Assembly (NCBI GenBank): GCA_016219285.1
Contig: JACRNJ010000047.1
Span: 1-32,662 of the forward strand
Reading direction: 5' to 3'
Origin: Deltaproteobacteria bacterium
GTDB lineage: Bacteria > Desulfobacterota > GWC2-55-46 > UBA9637
Length of the DNA: 32,662 nucleotides
This document shows positions 26,243 through 32,662 of this stretch, in pieces; the first letter of the stretch is position 1, and the number at the start of each line of letters is the position of its first letter. The position numbers were made by a program, and so were the translations under genes. The notes beneath the pieces are model-generated. The model was not told the DNA's origin. It worked only from the letters and a program-made list of their open reading frames with translations, and did not search any database.

Positions 26243-27626
26243 GAAACAGGGTGACAATAAAAAATCAGGAACAACACTTCTTTTCATACTCGGCTGTCTT
26301 CTCCCTTTAATCATCCTTTTTGTTGTTTCCGGGCTTGGTTTCAGCATAAGCCCGTGGGTTTTCATCCTTATACTTTTACTATGCCCGGTTTTCTTATTCT
26401 GGATAATGGGACACGGGGATGAAATGGAAGACGTCGGAGAGTCTGATGGATCGGATGAGATCCAAAAAAAAGAAAAATCTCCTTTTGAAATAGAGAAAGA
26501 CAAGACGCTTGAGGAGATGGCCGAACTTTTTTCATGGGGTGTTTTTTTCGTAAAACGCAAAGAGGTTGCAGGAGATGCTTTTATCTTCGAAGGAAACCTG
26601 AGGGCAAGGCCCGAATCGGCTTTGGACATCTTAAAAGGCCGCTTTAAGGAGAAGTTTGGCAATAGATACCAGCTTCTTTTACAGCAGGATGCGGAAGAAA
26701 GGCCTGTCATAGTTGCCGTCCCTCTAAAAGATGTTGAAACCGGCGATAAAGCAAATAATACATCCAGCCCTTTGATAAACATAATTCTATTCCTTGCTAC
26801 TGTTGTAACGACCACCATTGCAGGGGCTTCGCATTGCGGCGTAAACCTGTTTCTTGAGCCTTCCAAATTTGCGCTCGGTCTTCCTTATGCCTTCGGCATT
26901 ATGGCTATACTCGGCATCCATGATCTCGGCCATTACATATTCGCAAGAAGGCATGGCATAGACACAACGCTTCCGTATTTCATACCAATACCATTCGGCC
27001 TCGGCACATTTGGCGCGGTTATCCGGATGAAGTCCCTTGTAAAAGACAGAAAGGCGCTCTTTGATACAGGCATAGCAGGCCCAATTGCAGGCCTTATTGT
27101 AACAATACCGCTTTTGTATTTAGGGCTTAAATATTCCACTGTTGTCAAAGACGGCAGTCAGGCAGGTGTCAGCCTCTCATCCTCGGTGCTTCTTGCGTTT
27201 ATCTCAAGGCTATCCCTCGGAGATACAGTGGCGGCAAGCCATACAGTAATCCTGCATCCGCTGGCATTTGCAGGATGGCTTGGGCTCATGATTACCGCGC
27301 TCAATCTTCTGCCTATAGGCCAGTTAGACGGCGGACATATAAGCCACGCCCTTTTCGGTAGAACAAAGGCCGGGATTATAGCTTATGTGGCTTTTTTTGC
27401 GATTATCCTCTTGGGGATATTCGTATGGTCAGGTTGGCTCATGTGGGCTATTATAGTGTTTTTCCTGTCAGGCGCAAGAGGGCTTCCGCCTGTAAATGAT
27501 GTTACGGAACTTGACCGCAAAAGGGTTGTAATCGGCACTGTTGCATTTGTTCTGTTATTTCTAATAATGTCGCCCTTGCCGCACGTATTTTACAAGACTC
27601 TTGGACTTCATTGTCCTTATCTTTAA
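26235..27626 (+). CDS. M50/site-2-protease-family (EGY-like) membrane protein
   Basis: LGIHDLGHYIFARRHGIDTTLPYFIPIPFGLGTFGAVIRMKS; NLLPIGQLDGGHISHALFG. Confidence 0.88.
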   Translation: MDKKQGDNKKSGTTLLFILGCLLPLIILFVVSGLGFSISPWVFILILLLCPVFLFWIMGHGDEMEDVGESDGSDEIQKKEKSPFEIEKDKTLEEMAELFSWGVFFVKRKEVAGDAFIFEGNLRARPESALDILKGRFKEKFGNRYQLLLQQDAEERPVIVAVPLKDVETGDKANNTSSPLINIILFLATVVTTTIAGASHCGVNLFLEPSKFALGLPYAFGIMAILGIHDLGHYIFARRHGIDTTLPYFIPIPFGLGTFGAVIRMKSLVKDRKALFDTGIAGPIAGLIVTIPLLYLGLKYSTVVKDGSQAGVSLSSSVLLAFISRLSLGDTVAASHTVILHPLAFAGWLGLMITALNLLPIGQLDGGHISHALFGRTKAGIIAYVAFFAIILLGIFVWSGWLMWAIIVFFLSGARGLPPVNDVTELDRKRVVIGTVAFVLLFLIMSPLPHVFYKTLGLHCPYL

Positions 27627-27638
27627 GGAGGTTTATTT

Positions 27639-27869
27639 ATGTCAATAGTCATGGGAGTCATGATAGTGTTTATGGTTGCAGGTTTTTTTGGTTTTGGTAT
27701 GCATCACAGCATGATGGGAGGCCGCGGGAAAGAAGAACAGAAGCAGGAAAAGGTCTTGCATGAACACGACAAAGAGATGTTGTGTCCTGAAGTAGATGGT
27801 CAAGCAGATTGTCCGTCTCATGCCATGCCGGAGAAAGAAAACAAAGGTTACTCATCGGAAGAAAAATAA
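27639..27869 (+). CDS. Small single-TM protein with Met/His/Cys tail
   Basis: MSIVMGVMIVFMVAGFFGFGMHHSMMGGRGKEEQKQEKVLHEHDKEMLCPEVDGQADCPSHAMPE. Confidence 0.65.
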   Translation: MSIVMGVMIVFMVAGFFGFGMHHSMMGGRGKEEQKQEKVLHEHDKEMLCPEVDGQADCPSHAMPEKENKGYSSEEK

Positions 27870-27927
27870 CAGAGATGATGAAAAGGCATAGCGGCACTAT
27901 AATTAAAAACAGAAAGGAGCTATCCGC

Positions 27928-29040
27928 ATGAACGAACTGACTGAAAAAGAGAAAAGGTTCAGGGTATATCTCGTAGTGCTGGCATTCGCTCTCTTCACCG
28001 TATTCCTTTTCGGCCTGGTCTACCTTGCAACTACTCCCGCGAAAACGCTGACGATGCTATTGTCATTTTCGGGAGGCATTTCCAATATCGTCCTTCCGTG
28101 TACACTTCCCCTCGTTTTTATAATCGTCCCGCTTGCGATGTCCGCAGGCAGCGCAAAGAAAGGCTTGGGCATGGCGGTTCTGTTCGGCGCGGGGCTGACC
28201 ATAACGCTTTCCATATATGGGGCCGCAATAGCGCAGGTCGGGAAATACTTGGGGCTTGATGACGCCACGAGGATTATGTACGGGCTTGCCGGACTTGCGG
28301 CCTTAATATTCGGCCTGAGCGAATTGAAGCTTATAAAGTTTGAATTGCCCACATATATGAGGATGCCGCAGTTCATACAAAAGCAGGGGGATTATGTAAA
28401 GGTTTTCCTCCTTGGGCTGCTGTTGGGAAACGCAGGGGTCGGCTGCCCGAACCCGGTAACCTATATCATCCTTACCTTTGCGGCCACGACAGGCGATTGG
28501 GCGCAGGGGGCGTTATTGATGGCAGTAAACGGAATAGGAAGGGTGGTTCCGTTGCTCTTTTTGACCGTCCTTGGAATATTGGGGGTCAATGCTATTGGCG
28601 GTCTGACGAAAAGAATGGAGGGGATTAGAAAATTTACAGCCTGGGTCCTCGTAGTGCTGGGGGCATTTATTATATTTAACGGAATCTATGGCCATCTGTG
28701 GTATGAAGGAGGAATATTCCATGAAGGCTTGAATTATGCCTTTATGAAAATAGGCGGGAAGATGGTCGGGGAGGCTGACATAGCCATAGGACAGTTTGAA
28801 AAAAAGGTCCCCTATGTCGAGTACGGCGCATGGATGAACCTCGCGATTACTCTTATTGTAGTCTTCTGGTATTGGCTCAAATACCCGGGCTCGCGTAAAG
28901 AGGCGCTGACGGTCTTCATAATATTTCTGGTGTGGGGTCTCATCCTGTTAGATGTAGGTCTTGACGCAATGAAGCTTGCAGGTTTGTCAGAGGGTCTGCC
29001 GGAGGAGATGCTAAAGGCAATGCCATGGATGAAAAAATAA
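27928..29040 (+). CDS. CcdA/DsbD-family transmembrane thiol-redox protein
   Basis: GGISNIVLPCTLPLVFIIVPLAMSAG and GNAGVGCPNPVTYIIL. Confidence 0.75.
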   Translation: MNELTEKEKRFRVYLVVLAFALFTVFLFGLVYLATTPAKTLTMLLSFSGGISNIVLPCTLPLVFIIVPLAMSAGSAKKGLGMAVLFGAGLTITLSIYGAAIAQVGKYLGLDDATRIMYGLAGLAALIFGLSELKLIKFELPTYMRMPQFIQKQGDYVKVFLLGLLLGNAGVGCPNPVTYIILTFAATTGDWAQGALLMAVNGIGRVVPLLFLTVLGILGVNAIGGLTKRMEGIRKFTAWVLVVLGAFIIFNGIYGHLWYEGGIFHEGLNYAFMKIGGKMVGEADIAIGQFEKKVPYVEYGAWMNLAITLIVVFWYWLKYPGSRKEALTVFIIFLVWGLILLDVGLDAMKLAGLSEGLPEEMLKAMPWMKK

Positions 29041-29080
29041 AGCGGCAGATTAAACCAAACTGAACTGAAAGGGGGGTTTT

Positions 29081-29227
29081 ATGGCAAAGGATCCGGTTTG
29101 CGGTATGGAAGTGGATGAAAAGAAGGCGGCCAAGGTCGTATATAAAGGCAAAACATATTACTTCTGCAACGCTAGTTGCCAGTGGGCTTTTGAAGCCAAT
29201 CCGGAACAGTTTATAAAGGAGGGATAA
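29081..29227 (+). CDS. YHS-domain protein (absent from ORF track, 48 aa)
   Basis: MAKDPVCGMEVDEKKAAKVVYKGKTYYFCNASCQWAFEANPEQFIKEG; SD AAGGGGGG. Confidence 0.85.
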   Translation: MAKDPVCGMEVDEKKAAKVVYKGKTYYFCNASCQWAFEANPEQFIKEG

Positions 29228-29228
29228 C

Positions 29229-29465
29229 ATGGCTGATGTTCAGATACTTACCACTCCTTCCTGCTCGAGTTGCGCGGTTGTTAAAAGGATGCTCGATAAA
29301 ATGGGCGTGAAATATGAATTGATAGACATTACAGCAAACCCTGAGATACTACAGAAGTATCCCATAATGTCCGCCCCCGGTGTTGTTATAAACGGCAAAC
29401 TCTAATTCATTGGAGTTCCAAGGGAGAAGGAATTAGCTGAAAAGATAAAAGTGTTTAAGGGGTAA
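29229..29465 (+). pseudogene. Small thioredoxin/glutaredoxin-like protein interrupted by one in-frame TAA
   Basis: MADVQILTTPSCSSCAVVKRMLDKMGVKYELIDITANPEILQKYPIMSAPGVVINGKL*FIGVPREKELAEKIKVFKG*; internal stop at 29403-29405. Confidence 0.7.
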
Positions 29466-29500
29466 TCCGGTTCCATCGGTAGAATAAAGCGGAGGTGTTT

Positions 29501-29704
29501 ATGGCAAAGGATCCTATATGCGGCATGGATGTAGATGAAAAAGACGCTAAATTTATGACCTACATCGGTCATGAAACATTCTACTTTTGCTCAAAGGTCT
29601 GTCAGGAGAGTTTTGAGGTAAAAGAAGGTCTCAGAGAGGAACCTAAAAAATGGTGGCAGAGGATATTAAAAGAGCCAAAAGAAAAGCCGCCAAAGTGTCA
29701 TTGA
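29501..29704 (+). CDS. YHS-domain protein, near-identical paralog of 25763-25966
   Basis: MAKDPICGMDVDEKDAKFMTYIGHETFYFCSKVCQESFEVKEG...EPKKWWQRILKEPKEKPPKCH. Confidence 0.9.
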   Translation: MAKDPICGMDVDEKDAKFMTYIGHETFYFCSKVCQESFEVKEGLREEPKKWWQRILKEPKEKPPKCH

Positions 29705-29738
29705 ATTAAAACTTTTCAATGCAGGTGTGGAGGTGAAT

Positions 29739-30377
29739 ATGCACGGTGAAAACATATCATACGCTTACGGTTTATGGTCTTTGGTTATAATCAATGTTGC
29801 CCTGTTCGCATTTTTTATCTTAAGCTACTTGGCCCCGGTCAGGAAGCGGGAATGGCGTTCAATGGGAGTGACATTAGCCTTCTTTGTCGCCCTGTTTACA
29901 GAGATGTATGGTTTCCCGCTCACCATCTATATCCTTACAGGTGTCCTTGGCAGCAGGTATCCTGCGCTGAATCCATTTTCCCATGCAAGCGGACACCTAT
30001 GGCTTACATTCTTTGGCGGTGGGACTTTGATGATGACAGTCATTCATCTTATAAGCAATGGTTTAACCATTATAGGTTTTGTAATAATGTGGAATAGCTG
30101 GAAATTGATACACGGCGCAAAAGGCGGACTTGTAACAGAAGGGGCGTACGCGTATGTCAGGCATCCTCAGTATTCAGGCCTTTTTCTCATCATGCTCGGC
30201 ATGCTCATCCAGTGGCCGACGATTATAACAGCCCTGATGTTCCCTGTGCTTGTTTTTGTCTATTATCGTCTGTCAAAGAGGGAAGAAGGCGAGATGATTA
30301 AAACATTCGGAGAAGAATATAAACAATACGCAGAAAAGGTTCCGATGTTTATTCCAAGGATTGGGAAAAGGGGGTGA
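29739..30377 (+). CDS. Isoprenylcysteine carboxyl methyltransferase-like membrane protein
   Basis: LVTEGAYAYVRHPQYSGLFLIMLGMLIQWPT...KREEGEMIKTFGEEYKQYAEKVPMFIPR. Confidence 0.85.
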   Translation: MHGENISYAYGLWSLVIINVALFAFFILSYLAPVRKREWRSMGVTLAFFVALFTEMYGFPLTIYILTGVLGSRYPALNPFSHASGHLWLTFFGGGTLMMTVIHLISNGLTIIGFVIMWNSWKLIHGAKGGLVTEGAYAYVRHPQYSGLFLIMLGMLIQWPTIITALMFPVLVFVYYRLSKREEGEMIKTFGEEYKQYAEKVPMFIPRIGKRG

Positions 30378-30381
30378 CAAT

Positions 30382-30552
30382 ATGGCAACAGACCCGGTTT
30401 GCAGGATGAGCATAAGCGAAGAAAAGGCGGTTGAAAAGACAGAATACAAAGGGAATACCTACTATTTCTGTGGAAAAGGGTGCAAAGAGAGGTTTGAAAA
30501 AGAACCTGAAAAGTATCTTGTGGGAGAAAAGAAAGACTGGATTAAGGGGTAA
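30382..30552 (+). CDS. YHS-domain protein
   Basis: MATDPVCRMSISEEKAVEKTEYKGNTYYFCGKGCKERFEKEPEKYL. Confidence 0.9.
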   Translation: MATDPVCRMSISEEKAVEKTEYKGNTYYFCGKGCKERFEKEPEKYLVGEKKDWIKG

Positions 30553-30730
30553 AAGATAAATGGGATGGCGTAATCTTTGTTTTCGGTGTAGAATGTGCCG
30601 TGAAGATAAGGAAAGGGTAATTGGGCCATGGCATTGCTTCCATGACCTGAGAAGTAACGTTGCCCTTTACTGATAACTAAAACCGTTGGAGATAAGCTTT
30701 AATGCTACCACAAGAAAGGAGGTGATACAG

Positions 30731-31090
30731 GTGAGTATTATAAAAATGGTTGTTTCAGCGTTTGTTTTGGTTTCGCTTGTTACAGTCCCTGCCATGGCAG
30801 ATGAGAAGAAAGGGGAGAAGAACCCATGCGGTATGATGGGCGAACATGGCATGATGGGCGGCAAAATGATGGAGATGAAAGAGCATCATAATATGATGCA
30901 GGATACCATGGGCATGATGAAGGAGATGATGGGGATATTAAAAGGTATGAATCATACTCCAAGTGATGCGCAGAAGAAAAGACTTGATGAGATGATGAAG
31001 AAGATGGACGACATGGTGAAGATGCACGAAGATATGATGAAGAAAAAGGAAGAGATGATGAAGAAAAAGATGGAAAAGAAGGGGATGTAA
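30731..31090 (+). CDS. Met/His-rich periplasmic protein, paralog of 23163-23531
   Basis: GTG start after AAAGGAGGTGATACAG; signal peptide; CGMMGEHGMMGGKMMEMKEHHNMMQDTMGMMKEMM...DAQKKRLDEMM. Confidence 0.8.
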   Translation: MSIIKMVVSAFVLVSLVTVPAMADEKKGEKNPCGMMGEHGMMGGKMMEMKEHHNMMQDTMGMMKEMMGILKGMNHTPSDAQKKRLDEMMKKMDDMVKMHEDMMKKKEEMMKKKMEKKGM

Positions 31091-31103
31091 GCAGTTTGCG
31101 GGT

Positions 31104-31145
31104 GGGCGGCGGCGAGCATTACGTTCAGCCGCCCTTTATTTTTGT
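31104..31145 (+). terminator. Rho-independent terminator
   Basis: GGGCGGC...GCCGCCC followed by TTTATTTTT. Confidence 0.8.
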
Positions 31146-31157
31146 CGGATTAAAAAA

Positions 31158-31380
31158 TCATTTTAAAGCAGGCTCTATTCCTCTTTGCTTTATCCAACCT
31201 CCTGTGCTACGGCAGACAGGTATGCCGTAGAAAACTCCTCTTGCCCTGTATTTTGTCTTTGTTTCGCTGTCTGCATAGCCTTTGTCTCCAAAAACGGCCT
31301 TTTCTTCTCCATGTAATAGCATGTAATAGTTCTTCCATTTTCACTCTGTCATGGACGCTTGCTGTGCTGGTCTGGACGCT
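31158..31380 (-). pseudogene. IS5-family transposase remnant, frameshifted
   Basis: Reverse strand SVQTSTASVHDRVKMEELLHA... then, in another frame, GEEKAVFGDKGYADSETKTKYRARGVFYGIPVCRSTGGWIKQRGIEPALK*. Confidence 0.6.
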
Positions 31381-31431
31381 ATAGCAAAACTCTAATCAAC
31401 ACCTGCTCAATGTACCAACTCAATATACACT

Positions 31432-31460
31432 TTGACACAATCCATTTTGTAAGCTATACT
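31432..31460 (+). promoter_or_regulatory. Sigma-70-type promoter
   Basis: TTGACA-17 nt-TATACT upstream of the DUF948 gene. Confidence 0.75.
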
Positions 31461-31478
31461 TTTTTTAAAGGAGGGAGT

Positions 31479-31856
31479 ATGATATTTGGTATTGCTATTT
31501 CCGAGCTGGCGTTTTTGTTAGTTGCCATAGCATTTTTTCTATTGATAATATATCTTATTCCTACAGTTATTCAACTTCGAAATACTGCTAAGGCAATTGA
31601 AGAATTTTTGCAAAAAGGGAAAGAAGCAATGGAAGGCATAAATTCGTTGGTAAAGAAGGTGAATGGCCATACCGATGATGTCGGCGGGATAGTAAAAAAA
31701 ATTGCAGAGGTAGCGCTTAAGCTTACCCATCTGGCTGATATAATAATAAACCGGCTAAGGGGGCCTATAATAACACTTGCAAGTATTATAGCCGGCATAG
31801 AGTTTGGTTTAAAACATTTCCGAAAGAAGGAGGGTGATAAAGATGTCAGAGAATAA
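31479..31856 (+). CDS. DUF948-like single-TM protein
   Basis: MIFGIAISELAFLLVAIAFFLLIIYLIPTVIQLRNTAKAIEEFLQKGKEAMEGINSLVKKVNGHTDDVGGIVKKI; SD AAGGAGGGAG. Confidence 0.65.
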   Translation: MIFGIAISELAFLLVAIAFFLLIIYLIPTVIQLRNTAKAIEEFLQKGKEAMEGINSLVKKVNGHTDDVGGIVKKIAEVALKLTHLADIIINRLRGPIITLASIIAGIEFGLKHFRKKEGDKDVRE

Positions 31857-32154
31857 CAACACCTTGAATACAATGTTTGCATTTCTTATTGGAGGGTTTG
31901 TTGGAGCAGGGCTTGCTCTACTTTATGCGCCATCATCAGGAGAAGAGATAAGGAAACGGCTAAGGGAGTATATGGCACGAAGGGAAGATGAATTAAAGCA
32001 ACGTTATGAATCAACAATAGATACTGTGGAAGAAGGCATTGGAAAGGTTAAAGAGATTATTGATGATAGGAAAAATGAGGCTGTGGCGGCTTATCAAGCA
32101 GGTAAAGAGGTCTATCAGAAAGAAAAGGCGCAACACTTAAAGGAAACTGTATAG
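31843..32154 (+). CDS. YtxH-like protein
   Basis: FLIGGFVGAGLALLYAPSSGEEIRKRLREYM. Confidence 0.85.
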   Translation: MSENNNTLNTMFAFLIGGFVGAGLALLYAPSSGEEIRKRLREYMARREDELKQRYESTIDTVEEGIGKVKEIIDDRKNEAVAAYQAGKEVYQKEKAQHLKETV

Positions 32155-32177
32155 TTTAACCCACATTGATTTTTTGG

Positions 32178-32251
32178 CAAACCTGCCTGTGCGTAGCACG
32201 CAGACAGGTCGCAGGTTTGTAAAATAGCGAGTGTTTCAATCGCTATTTTAC
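32178..32251. repeat. Two adjacent palindromes
   Basis: CAAACCTGC...GCAGGTTTG (9-bp arms) and GTAAAATAGCGA-9 nt-TCGCTATTTTAC (12-bp perfect arms). Confidence 0.75.
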
Positions 32252-32278
32252 GGGGGAAGAGATATTTAAGGATGGTGT

Positions 32279-32662
32279 ATGGAAGAAAAACAGATGCAGG
32301 AAGATGAAATAAATCTGTTGGATTACTGGATGGTTATATGGAAGCGGAAGGTTTTGATAATCATGCTGACATTTTTAACCGTGCTTTTCACAGCAGTGTA
32401 TTCTTTACGCTTGCCAGAGATATACCAGTCTAAGGCAGTTATTACACCAATAGGTAGCAAAGACTCAGGCGGCGGCGGTTTATCTCTCCTTGCACAATTT
32501 GGCGGCATTCCTGGGATAGCAATCCCTGGTTCGTCATCTGCAGCAGAAATAGTAAATCTTATGAAATCAAATATATTAAGGGAAAAGGTTATTGAAAGAT
32601 ATGAACTCTTGCCAATCTTGTTTTATGAAAGTTGGGATAAAGAAAAAAAGCAGTGGAAGAAA
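32279..32662 (+). CDS. Wzz/chain-length-determinant-family protein (partial, runs off window)
   Basis: EINLLDYWMVIWKRKVLIIMLTFLTVLFTAVYSLRLPEIYQSKAVITP. Confidence 0.85.
   Translation, partial: MEEKQMQEDEINLLDYWMVIWKRKVLIIMLTFLTVLFTAVYSLRLPEIYQSKAVITPIGSKDSGGGGLSLLAQFGGIPGIAIPGSSSAAEIVNLMKSNILREKVIERYELLPILFYESWDKEKKQWKK

Noticed and set aside
26087-26866. 259-aa antisense ORF opposite the M50 gene
   Set aside because: Sense strand encodes the protease and the small Cys/His protein; the antisense protein has no motif or SD.
29403-29405. Recoded stop as selenocysteine in the thioredoxin-like gene
   Set aside because: The codon is TAA, not TGA, and no SECIS-like element is evident.

Overview
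The window is a bacterial chromosomal segment. I cannot fix the lineage; gene content suggests a Desulfobacterota- or Nitrospirota-like organism. Left to right it contains:
- the 5' part of an IS256-like transposase
- ATP synthase Fo genes (atpZ/I-atpB-atpE)
- an RpoH-like sigma factor
- a dTDP-rhamnose/glycosyltransferase locus (rfbA-C-D-B, two GT2s, ElyC/YdcF-like, DUF2304, TMTC-like)
- an ANTAR response regulator, an FKBP prolyl isomerase and cysS
- a BlaI/M56 (BlaR1-like) pair
- a CusCBA-type heavy-metal RND operon
- a metal-handling island with Met/His-rich proteins, four YHS proteins, small membrane-anchored Met/His/Cys proteins, an isoprenylcysteine-methyltransferase-like/HtrA fusion, an M50 protease, a CcdA-like protein and a thioredoxin-like fragment
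- DUF948/YtxH genes and the start of a Wzz-like gene.

Three observations stand out. (1) A BlaI-M56 pair lacks a penicillin sensor domain and carries a Cys/His-rich tail. Near-identical operators (TTCTAC-N5-GTAGAA) lie in its own promoter and just upstream of the Cus-type operon, which suggests metal-triggered proteolytic de-repression. (2) Locus-specific arrays with a fixed 7-bp period, often in inverted pairs, lie between and inside genes; they form protein loops, a signal-peptide region, stop codons and the region-3 position of a sigma factor. (3) GTAG-headed REP-like palindromes occur as singles inside genes and as GTAG...CTAC doublets between genes.

All calls were made by reading the sequence; no database search was run.
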